Shown: positions 1 through 6,112 of the stretch, one piece after another
How the letters are laid out: each line of letters opens with the position of its first letter
Numbering within the stretch: the first letter of the stretch is position 1
Assembly: GCA_030604165.1 (NCBI GenBank)
Contig: JAUVWK010000024.1
Location: 1 to 15,821 of the forward strand
DNA: 15,821 nucleotides
Direction: 5' to 3'
Origin: Alphaproteobacteria bacterium
GTDB taxonomy: Bacteria; Pseudomonadota; Alphaproteobacteria; UBA828
Translations under genes and position numbers: made by a program
The notes under the pieces: model-generated
Seen by the model: only the letters and a program-made list of their open reading frames with translations
Database searches by the model: none
What the model was told of the DNA's origin: nothing

Positions 1-809
1 ATGGCGACGTCCATCGCCGCCTGCATGATGCCGACCGCGCCCGCCGCCAGCACCGCGCGCTCGTAGTCGAGGCCGGACATCAGCACGTTGACGCCCTTGC
101 CGACCTCGCCGAGCACGTTCTCCTCCGGCACCTCGCAGTCCTCGAACACCAGTTCGCCGGTGTTGGAGCCGCGCATGCCCAGCTTGTCCAGCTTCTGCGC
201 GACGGAGAAGCCCTTCATCCCCTTCTCGATCAGAAAGGCGGTGATGCCGCGCGGGCCGGCGTTCACGTCGGTCTTGGCGTAAACCACCAAGACCTCCGCG
301 TCGGGGCCGTTGGTGATCCACATCTTGGTGCCGTTGAGCACGTAGCGCCCGCCCTTTTTCTCGGCCCGTGTGGTCATCGCCACCACGTCCGAGCCGGCGC
401 CGGATTCGCTCATGGCCAGCGCGCCGACATGGGCGCCGCTGATCAGCTTGGGCAGGTATTTGCGCCGTTGCGCCTCCGTGCCGTTGCGCCGGATCTGATT
501 GACGCAAAGGTTGGAGTGGGCGCCGTAGCTCAAGCCCACCGAGGCCGAGGCGCGGCTGATCTCCTCCATCGAGACCACATGCTCGAGATAGCCGAGCCCG
601 GCGCCGCCATAGTCTTCCTCGACCGTGATACCGAGCAGGCCAAGCGCGCCCATGTCGGCCCACAGGTCGCGGGGAAACTCGTTGTCGCGGTCGATGGTCG
701 CGGCACGCGGCGCGATCTCCGCGCCGGCGAAGCCGCTCACCGTGTCGCGGATCATGTCGGCGGTCTCGCCGAGGCCGAGATTGAGGCCGGGCAGGCGGTT
801 TGGGATCAT
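1..809 (-). CDS. ivd: Isovaleryl-CoA dehydrogenase, N-terminal part (cut by window edge)
   Basis: FAD-dependent acyl-CoA dehydrogenase that oxidises isovaleryl-CoA to 3-methylcrotonyl-CoA in leucine breakdown, passing electrons to ETF. About 269 residues are visible, starting MIPNRLPGLNLGLGE; the C-terminus lies beyond base 1. Visible family marks are the flavin/substrate segment AMSESGAGSDV, the WITNGPDA segment, and GLDYERAVLAAG near the cut. In isovaleryl-CoA dehydrogenases the catalytic glutamate sits in that last motif (Glu254 of the human enzyme), unlike most acyl-CoA dehydrogenases, where it lies near the C-terminus. Here it is Glu250, which is why I call IVD rather than a generic family member. 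The ATG at 809 follows a weak AAGGCG. The gene lies 59 bases after mgtE on the same strand. By analogy with liu loci, methylcrotonyl-CoA carboxylase genes may follow to the left, but they are not visible. Also known as liuA. Confidence 0.93.
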   Translation of the reverse strand, partial: MIPNRLPGLNLGLGETADMIRDTVSGFAGAEIAPRAATIDRDNEFPRDLWADMGALGLLGITVEEDYGGAGLGYLEHVVSMEEISRASASVGLSYGAHSNLCVNQIRRNGTEAQRRKYLPKLISGAHVGALAMSESGAGSDVVAMTTRAEKKGGRYVLNGTKMWITNGPDAEVLVVYAKTDVNAGPRGITAFLIEKGMKGFSVAQKLDKLGMRGSNTGELVFEDCEVPEENVLGEVGKGVNVLMSGLDYERAVLAAGAVGIMQAAMDVA

Positions 810-830
810 CGCAAGGCGCCTTCGCGAGGC

Positions 831-843
831 TGCAACGGTTGCA
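831..843. promoter_or_regulatory. Perfect 13-base palindrome upstream of ivd (possible operator)
   Basis: TGCAACGGTTGCA is a perfect 6-base inverted repeat around a central G. It lies 22-34 bases upstream of the ivd ATG, in the 59-base gap after mgtE. Its symmetry and place would suit a dimeric repressor of the leucine-degradation genes, but I do not recognise it as a known LiuR, LiuQ or PsrA site. It could be chance. The binding role is inference. Confidence 0.3.
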
Positions 844-868
844 TGCGTATCAACACTAGCGTAACCCG

Positions 869-2272
869 CTACAGAAGGAACAGCCCGGCGAGGCCGAGGA
901 AGGCGAGAAAGCCGATCACGTCGGTGACCGTGGTCAGCAGCACCCCCGCCGCGGTCGCCGGATCGATCTTGAGGCGCCACAGGGTCACCGGGATGGCCAA
1001 GCCGAACAGCCCGGCAACCAGCATGTTGATGATCATGGCGCCGCCGATCACCAAGCCGAGCGGCAAGTTCTGATACCACAGTCCGGCGGCGGCGCCGGCG
1101 AGCACGGCGAACACCACGCCGTTGATGCCGCCGACGATGAATTCCTTGCCGAGCACGCGCAGCACGTTGCTTTGGATCAAATCCTTGGTGGCGATGGCGC
1201 GGACCGCGACCGTCATGGTCTGAGTGCCGGCGTTGCCGCCCATGCTGGCGACGATCGGCATGAGCACGGCGAGCGCCACCATCTGATCGATCGTGCCGTC
1301 GAACTGATAGATCACGATCGAGGCGATGATCGCCGTGCCCAAATTGACCAACAACCAAGTGAAGCGACCCCAGGCGGTTTGCAGGGCGGCGCGATAGATG
1401 TCGGGCTCGGCCACGCCATGCAGGCGCATCAGGTCTTCCTCGGCCTCCTCGTGGATCACGTCCACCACGTCGTCCACCGTGACCACGCCGATCAAGCGGC
1501 CGCTGGCGGTCACCACGGGCGCCGAGATCAGGTCGTATTGCTCGAAGACGTAGGCGACCTCTTCCTGGTCGGTCGCGGCCGGAATGATTTTCAGGTCGGT
1601 CAGCATGATATCTTGCAGGCGCACCGGCCGACGGGTGCGCAGCAGCCGGTTGAGACGCACTGTGCCGATCGGTGTATGGCGCGGATCGACGACGAAGATC
1701 TTATAAAACTCCTCCGGCAGATCCGTGGCCTCGCGCATGAACTCGATGGTTTGGCCGACCGTCCAGAAGCTCGGCAGGCTGAGCACCTCGCGCTGCATCA
1801 GCCGGCCGGCGCTGTTCTCCGGATAGGTCAGTCCCTCTTCGAGCGCGACGCGCTCCTCGTCGGGGATGGCCTGCAGAATCTCCTGCTGCTGCGGCGCGTC
1901 GAGGTCCTCGATAACTGCGACGGCATCGTCGGTATCCAGTTCCGAGATCGCGGCCGCCACCTCGCCGGTATCCAGCCGCTCGATCACGTCATCGCGGACG
2001 TCGTGCTCGAGCTCGGCCAGCACCTCGCCGGTGAACATGGCGCCCGCCGCGGCGATCAGCTGCTGCCGCTCATCCGGCTTGAAGCGCTCGATCAGGTCGG
2101 CCAGATCGGCTTGGTGCAGCGGCGCGATGAGGTCACGCACGCGCCCGTCGTCGCCGGCATCGAGCGCCGCGGCAACGGCGCGGACCAGCGAGCTGGTGAG
2201 GCCGTAAAGTCCCTCCCCTTGGCCCGAGGGCGGCGAGGGCACAGGCGCCTGAACGGGCTCGGGAGGGGGCAT
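869..2272 (-). CDS. mgtE: Magnesium transporter MgtE
   Basis: Homodimeric inner-membrane Mg2+ channel gated by cytosolic Mg2+. The 467 residues show the full MgtE order: a Pro-rich leader (about 1-20), the acidic helical N domain (about 25-150), a CBS pair (about 155-280, including VVTASGRLIGVVTVDDVVDV) and a five-helix membrane domain from about residue 300. The pore signature PIVASMGGNAGTQT is at 339-352. Asp451, in TTVTDVIGF of the last helix, matches by position the selectivity Asp (Asp432) of Thermus MgtE. The ATG lies 9 bases after the maeB stop with no strong ribosome binding site, so translation is probably coupled to maeB. I saw no M-box leader, so Mg2+ sensing is more likely in the protein. 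The start is the least certain part because the first 20 residues are low complexity. Confidence 0.96.
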   Translation of the reverse strand: MPPPEPVQAPVPSPPSGQGEGLYGLTSSLVRAVAAALDAGDDGRVRDLIAPLHQADLADLIERFKPDERQQLIAAAGAMFTGEVLAELEHDVRDDVIERLDTGEVAAAISELDTDDAVAVIEDLDAPQQQEILQAIPDEERVALEEGLTYPENSAGRLMQREVLSLPSFWTVGQTIEFMREATDLPEEFYKIFVVDPRHTPIGTVRLNRLLRTRRPVRLQDIMLTDLKIIPAATDQEEVAYVFEQYDLISAPVVTASGRLIGVVTVDDVVDVIHEEAEEDLMRLHGVAEPDIYRAALQTAWGRFTWLLVNLGTAIIASIVIYQFDGTIDQMVALAVLMPIVASMGGNAGTQTMTVAVRAIATKDLIQSNVLRVLGKEFIVGGINGVVFAVLAGAAAGLWYQNLPLGLVIGGAMIINMLVAGLFGLAIPVTLWRLKIDPATAAGVLLTTVTDVIGFLAFLGLAGLFLL

Positions 2273-2281
2273 AAGAAGGTC

Positions 2282-4591
2282 TCAGTCCGCGGTGGCGGAG
2301 ACCGCCGCGGCGATCCGATCGTGCGCGGCGCGGGTTTGGGCCTCGACCACGGCGAAGGCCGTCATATTGAGCACACCGCGGGTCGTGGCCGAGCTGGTCA
2401 GCACGTGGGCGGGCCAGGCCAACCCCAGCAGCACCGGGCCGACCGTAATGCCGTTGGCCAGCACCTTGACCAGGTTGTAAGCGATGTTGGCGGAGGCGAC
2501 GTCCGGCAAGATCAAAGTGTTGGCCTGCTCCGTCAGACGCGAATTGGGAAACAGCGCCTGGCGGGTCTCCGCCAACAGCGCGGTATCGGCATGCATCTCG
2601 CCTTCCGCCTCGAGGCTGGGCGCGCGCTCGCGCAGCAAGCTCATGGCCCGGCGCATCTTGACCGAGCTTCTGAAATCGTTGCTGCCGAAATTGGAGCTCG
2701 AAAGCAGGGCGATCCTCGGCGTGAGTCCGAAGCGCCGCACCTGTTCGGCCGCCAGCACCGTGGTTTGGTAGACCTCCTCGGGGCTTGGGTCTTCGGTGAC
2801 ATGGGTGTCGGTGATGCAGAATACGCCACGGTCCAGGATCAAGACCTGCATCGCGGCGGCCGAGCGCACACTGGGCTTGAGGCCGATCACGTCGAGCACA
2901 TGACGGAGCTCGGGGCGGTACAGGCTGACCGGTCCCGCGATCATGGCGTCGGCGTCGCCGCGCCGCACCATGAGCGCCGCGATCGCGGTGTTGAGAGTGC
3001 GCGCGACGGTCTGGGCGGTGGCGGGCGAGGCCCCCGCGCGGCCCCGCAGATCGTGATATTCCTGCCAGTAGGCCTCGTACTGCGGGTACTGCACCGGGTC
3101 GAGCACCTCGAGGTTCTCGTCCACCCGCAGGCGCAGCGCCAGCCGGTCGATGACATTCTCGATGGCGGCCCTGCGGCCGATCACGATCGGCTTGGCGATC
3201 CCTTCGTCAAGCGCCTGCTGCACGGCCCTGAGGATGCGATCGTCCTCGCCCTCGGCAAAGACCACGCGCTGCGGCTCTTGCTTGGCCAGATCGAATATGT
3301 TTTTCATCAAGTAGCCCGTGCGGAAGACGAACTGGCTCAGCTCCCTGGTATAGGCCTGGAGATCGGCGATCGGCCGGGTGGCGACGCCGCTCTCCATCGC
3401 CGCCTTGGCGACGGCAGGGGGCACGGTACTGATCAGGCGCGGGTCGAAGGGCTTCGGGATGATGTAATCGGGGCCGAACTTGATCGAGGAATCGCCATAG
3501 GCCGCGGCCACGATGTCGGAGGTCTCGGCCATGGTGAGGTCGGCGATAGCGCGCACGCAGGCGAGCTTCATCTCGGTGTTGATTTCGGTCGCGCCGCAGT
3601 CGAGCGCGCCGCGAAAGATAAAAGGAAAACAGAGGACGTTGTTGACCTGGTTGGGATAATCCGAGCGCCCGGTGGCGATGATGGCGTCGGGCCGCACCGC
3701 GCGGACCTGCTCGGGCATGATTTCGGGCACCGGATTGGCGAGCGCCAGAATGATCGGCTTGGCGGCCATCCGTTTGACCATGTCTGGGCTCAGCGTGCCG
3801 GGCCCGGAGAGGCCGAGGAATATGTCCGCCCCTTCGATCGCGTCATCGAGAGTGCGCGCGTTGGTTTCGGCCGCGAAATACGCCTTTTGCTCGTTGACTT
3901 CGTCGCGGCCCTTGTAGATCACGCCCTTGCGGTCGCAGACGATGATATTGCCGAGCGGAACGCCGAGATCGACCAAAAGGTGCAAACACGCCATGGCCGA
4001 GGCGCCGGCACCGGAGCACACCAGCTTGACGTTGCGCATTTCCTTGTCGATCACACGCAGGCCGTTGAGCGCGGCGACGGCGACGCAGATGGCGGTGCCG
4101 TGCTGGTCGTCGTGGAAAACGGGGATGCTCAGGCGTTCCTTGAGCCGGCGCTCGATCTCGAAGCATTCAGGCGCCTTGACGTCTTCCAGGTTGATGGCGC
4201 CGAAGGTCGGCTCGAGGCGGGCCACGGTGTCGACGAAGGCGTCGATATCGGGTTCGTTGATCTCGATGTCGAACACGTCGATGTTGGCGAACTTCTTGAA
4301 CAGAACCGCCTTACCTTCCATCACCGGCTTGGCCGCGAGGGCGCCGATCGAGCCGAGGCCGAGCACGGCGGTGCCGTTGGTGATCACGGCCACGAGATTG
4401 GCCCGTGCCGTCAGCTCATAGGCGCTGGCCGGATCGGCGACGATCTCCTCGCAGGCGGCGGCCACACCCGGCGAATAGGCCAGCGCCAGGTCGCGCTGAT
4501 TGGCCAGCGGTTTGGTCGCATGGATGCCGAGCTTGCCGGGCTTGGGTAGGCGGTGATAGGCGAGTGCCTGTTCGCGAAAGTCGTCCGCCAT
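2282..4591 (-). CDS. maeB: NADP-dependent malic enzyme with C-terminal phosphotransacetylase-like domain
   Basis: Cytoplasmic oxidative decarboxylation of malate to pyruvate, CO2 and, in this class, NADPH. The 769 residues fit the long bacterial MaeB form. The malic domain comes first: Tyr39 in LALAYSPGVAAAC and Lys94 in MEGKAVLF are the likely catalytic pair, with metal ligands Glu136 and Asp137 (INLEDVKAPE) and Asp162 (FHDDQHGT). The nucleotide-binding loop CSGAGASA is at 192-199. From about residue 440 (RVVFAEGEDDRIL) to the end there is a phosphotransacetylase-like domain. In studied homologues this part is regulatory, responding to acetyl-CoA, rather than catalytic. The ATG has an AGAGGA Shine-Dalgarno about 9 bases upstream and a TATACT-like -10 further up. 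It heads a unit with mgtE. The cofactor is assigned from the family, not from a residue I can prove. Confidence 0.96.
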   Translation of the reverse strand: MADDFREQALAYHRLPKPGKLGIHATKPLANQRDLALAYSPGVAAACEEIVADPASAYELTARANLVAVITNGTAVLGLGSIGALAAKPVMEGKAVLFKKFANIDVFDIEINEPDIDAFVDTVARLEPTFGAINLEDVKAPECFEIERRLKERLSIPVFHDDQHGTAICVAVAALNGLRVIDKEMRNVKLVCSGAGASAMACLHLLVDLGVPLGNIIVCDRKGVIYKGRDEVNEQKAYFAAETNARTLDDAIEGADIFLGLSGPGTLSPDMVKRMAAKPIILALANPVPEIMPEQVRAVRPDAIIATGRSDYPNQVNNVLCFPFIFRGALDCGATEINTEMKLACVRAIADLTMAETSDIVAAAYGDSSIKFGPDYIIPKPFDPRLISTVPPAVAKAAMESGVATRPIADLQAYTRELSQFVFRTGYLMKNIFDLAKQEPQRVVFAEGEDDRILRAVQQALDEGIAKPIVIGRRAAIENVIDRLALRLRVDENLEVLDPVQYPQYEAYWQEYHDLRGRAGASPATAQTVARTLNTAIAALMVRRGDADAMIAGPVSLYRPELRHVLDVIGLKPSVRSAAAMQVLILDRGVFCITDTHVTEDPSPEEVYQTTVLAAEQVRRFGLTPRIALLSSSNFGSNDFRSSVKMRRAMSLLRERAPSLEAEGEMHADTALLAETRQALFPNSRLTEQANTLILPDVASANIAYNLVKVLANGITVGPVLLGLAWPAHVLTSSATTRGVLNMTAFAVVEAQTRAAHDRIAAAVSATAD

Positions 4592-4605
4592 GGAATAATC
4601 CTCTA

Positions 4606-4624
4606 CCCGCTGGAAATGTGCGGG
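4606..4624 (-). other. Small hairpin in the maeB 5' leader
   Basis: On the minus strand CCCGC and GCGGG form a 5-base GC stem around a 9-base loop. It sits between the putative -10 element and the Shine-Dalgarno sequence of maeB. If the promoter call is right, this hairpin is in the leader mRNA just before the ribosome binding site and could affect initiation or stability. No T-run follows it, so it is not a terminator. The stem is short and may be chance. Confidence 0.25.
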
Positions 4625-4626
4625 GG

Positions 4627-4632
4627 AGTATA
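4627..4632 (-). promoter_or_regulatory. Putative -10 element of the maeB promoter (TATACT)
   Basis: Reading the minus strand, TATACT matches the sigma-70 -10 consensus at five of six bases. It lies 36 bases upstream of the maeB ATG and would give a leader of roughly 30 bases containing the AGAGGA ribosome binding site. No good -35 is seen at 16-18 bases (TAGCTT is the nearest), so promoter strength is uncertain. The 136-base gap must also hold the lipB promoter on the other strand, which I could not place. Confidence 0.4.
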
Positions 4633-4658
4633 GTCATGGGCTGCCGAAAAGCTATCAC

Positions 4659-4673
4659 CGCTCCTTGGTATCG
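4659..4673. repeat. 15-base repeat, copy A (maeB-lipB intergenic)
   Basis: CGCTCCTTGGTATCG occurs here and again, identically, at 5767-5781. A looser version is at 13226-13239. All three are in leaders of minus-strand genes. This copy is 68-82 bases upstream of the maeB ATG, above the putative -10, so it could be a transcription-factor site or a short dispersed repeat. No function is known to me. Confidence 0.4.
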
Positions 4674-4727
4674 AATAGCAATCGTGAGTTCGAGGATGAA
4701 TGAACCGATGGGTCAACGGAGCCGGTC

Positions 4728-5423
4728 GTGACCCCGGAGGCGCCCGCCGCCGCCGCGCCGCCCCTGCCGGCGCTGGAATGGACCTTGAGCGATGCTCCGG
4801 TTGCTTACCCGGAGGCCGTTGCGGCGATGGAGACGCGAGTCGCCGATATTCGTGCCGGACGGCGGCCCGAGCTGGTCTGGCTGCTGGAGCATCCGCCGCT
4901 CTATACCGCGGGCACCAGCGCCGATGCGGCCGATCTGCTGCAACCCGCGCGGCTCCCCGTCTATCGTACCGGCCGGGGCGGTCAATACACTTACCACGGG
5001 CCGGGCCAACGGGTTGCCTATGTGATGCTCGATCTGATGCGCCGCGCCGAGGCCGGCGGCCCCGATTTGCGCCAGACCGTGCGCGCTCTCGAGCAATGGC
5101 TGATCAACACCTTGCGGTGCTTCGGCGTGCGCGGCGAACGGCGGCAGGGCCGGGTCGGCGTCTGGGTCGCGCTCGGCAAGGGCGATGAGGCGAAGATCGC
5201 CGCCCTCGGTATCCGCGTGCGCCGTTGGGTCACCTTCCATGGGGTCTCGCTCAATGTCAGCCCCGACCTCAGCCACTACGAAGGGATTGTCGCCTGCGGC
5301 ATCCGTGACCATGGCGTCACCTCGCTTGCCGCGCTCGGCGTCGCGGCGACAATGGCCGAGGTCGACGCGGCGCTCCGGGAGGAGTTCGAGGCTTTGTTCG
5401 GGGCCAGCGTGGTAACCGCCTAG
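4728..5423 (+). CDS. lipB: Octanoyl-[acyl-carrier-protein]:protein N-octanoyltransferase LipB
   Basis: Moves octanoyl groups from acyl carrier protein to lipoyl domains of 2-oxoacid dehydrogenases and the glycine cleavage H protein; LipA then adds sulfur. The 231 residues carry the family signature RGGQYTYHGPGQ (83-94), the catalytic lysine Lys156 in GDEAKIAALG and the catalytic cysteine Cys190 in VACGIRDHGVTSL, equivalent to Lys135 and Cys169 of E. coli LipB. The start is a GTG. An in-frame stop lies only 8 codons upstream (4701-4703) and I see no ATG between, with GGAG about 9 bases before the GTG. The first 15 residues are Ala/Pro rich and probably disordered. The gene is divergent from maeB. 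It converges on the SMR gene with only 10 bases between the two stop codons, leaving no room for a separate terminator. Confidence 0.96.
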   Translation: MTPEAPAAAAPPLPALEWTLSDAPVAYPEAVAAMETRVADIRAGRRPELVWLLEHPPLYTAGTSADAADLLQPARLPVYRTGRGGQYTYHGPGQRVAYVMLDLMRRAEAGGPDLRQTVRALEQWLINTLRCFGVRGERRQGRVGVWVALGKGDEAKIAALGIRVRRWVTFHGVSLNVSPDLSHYEGIVACGIRDHGVTSLAALGVAATMAEVDAALREEFEALFGASVVTA

Positions 5424-5433
5424 GGCGATTTTC

Positions 5434-5757
5434 CTATTGCGTCCGTAGACTTAGATTGAGGCCGATCACGCCGACGATGATCAGCACGATGGAGGCGACC
5501 TTGAAGGCGGTCACCGGCTCCTTGAACCAGATGACGCCGATCGCTGCGATGATCGCGGTGCCCACTTCCGACCAGATGGCGTAGGTTACGCTCAGGTCGA
5601 TCTTCTTCAGCGCGAAGGTGAGCGCGGCAAAGCTTAGGCCGTAAAAAACGAAAATCAGAACGCTCGGCAGCAGGCGCGTAAAACCGTCCGACAGCTTCAT
5701 GTTCGTCGTGCCCGCCACTTCGAGGAAGATGGCGGCGATCAGGAATCCCCAGTGCAT
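5434..5757 (-). CDS. Small multidrug resistance (SMR) family transporter
   Basis: Proton-coupled exporter of small cations, working as an inner-membrane dimer of four-helix subunits. The 107 residues are a standard SMR length with four hydrophobic helices (about 3-20, 30-50, 57-78 and 84-103). Glu13 in FLEVAGTTNMKLS is the membrane carboxylate that binds proton and substrate (Glu14 in EmrE), and Trp62 in YAIWSEVGT matches EmrE Trp63. Odd: the residue at position 64 is Glu, where EmrE has Gly65. I chose the ATG at 5757 because AAGGAG lies about 12 bases upstream and the protein then begins like EmrE/QacE; a longer reading has no family support. It is the last gene after pccA and acyP, 49 bases past acyP. 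I saw no ykkC-type guanidine riboswitch. Substrate (quaternary ammonium, guanidinium or polyamine-like) cannot be told. Confidence 0.93.
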   Translation of the reverse strand: MHWGFLIAAIFLEVAGTTNMKLSDGFTRLLPSVLIFVFYGLSFAALTFALKKIDLSVTYAIWSEVGTAIIAAIGVIWFKEPVTAFKVASIVLIIVGVIGLNLSLRTQ

Positions 5758-5766
5758 TGGCGTCTT

Positions 5767-5781
5767 CGCTCCTTGGTATCG
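5767..5781. repeat. 15-base repeat, copy B (SMR gene leader)
   Basis: This copy is identical to 4659-4673. On the minus strand it reads CGATACCAAGGAGCG and supplies the AAGGAG Shine-Dalgarno of the SMR gene, 10-24 bases before its ATG. Part of the match may therefore reflect ribosome-binding function, though copy A is not next to a start codon. Confidence 0.4.
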
Positions 5782-5806
5782 GGTCGGCCGGCAGCGGCCA
5801 GCGCCG

Positions 5807-6103
5807 CTATTTCGTGGCTTGTTGGTAGAAGCCGGCGTTATTTGGCGGCTCCGCCGGGCGAATTTCGACCGCTTCGACGATGGCATGGGGCGGGCCGCTG
5901 CGGCAGGCACCCAGTATTTCATCAACCGCCGCGGCGGGCCCTGAAAACAAGGCCTCCACGCTGCCGTCGCGGCGATTGCGCACCCATCCCACGAGGCCCA
6001 GCGCCGCGGCCCGATCGCAGGTCCAACCCCGAAACCAGACGCCCTGTACGCGCCCGGTGATTAAGGCCCGGCGGGTGACGTGCTCCTCGTTGAGCAGGGG
6101 CAT
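5807..6103 (-). CDS. acyP: Acylphosphatase
   Basis: Small cytoplasmic enzyme that hydrolyses acyl phosphates such as carbamoyl phosphate or 1,3-bisphosphoglycerate; its physiological role in bacteria is unclear. The 98 residues match the family length of 90-100. The phosphate-binding loop GRVQGVWFRGWT (17-28) contains the catalytic Arg25, and GWVRNRRDGSVEA holds the catalytic Asn43, equivalent to Arg23 and Asn41 of human muscle acylphosphatase. The ATG lies 9 bases beyond the pccA stop, with an AGGG overlapping that stop as the likely ribosome binding site, so it is translated from the pccA message. Its role next to propionyl-CoA carboxylase is not established. Confidence 0.94.
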   Translation of the reverse strand: MPLLNEEHVTRRALITGRVQGVWFRGWTCDRAAALGLVGWVRNRRDGSVEALFSGPAAAVDEILGACRSGPPHAIVEAVEIRPAEPPNNAGFYQQATK

Positions 6104-6112
6104 GGCGCGGCC

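Noticed and set aside
855..871. TAGCG-CGCTA type inverted repeat at the mgtE stop codon as a terminator
   Set aside because: The stem is only 5 bases and no T-run follows it on the minus strand.
2273..2281. M-box riboswitch controlling mgtE
   Set aside because: There are just 9 bases between maeB and mgtE, and nothing in the maeB leader resembles an M-box.
1172..4549. A 1125-codon open frame on the plus strand, antisense to mgtE and maeB
   Set aside because: It is rich in His, Asp, Arg and Gly with no recognisable domain, crosses the boundary of two well-identified genes and mirrors their codon bias. Such long antisense frames are common in GC-rich genomes.
5758..5806. Guanidine (ykkC-type) riboswitch before the SMR gene
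   Set aside because: Only 49 bases separate it from acyP, and no fitting conserved structure is seen.
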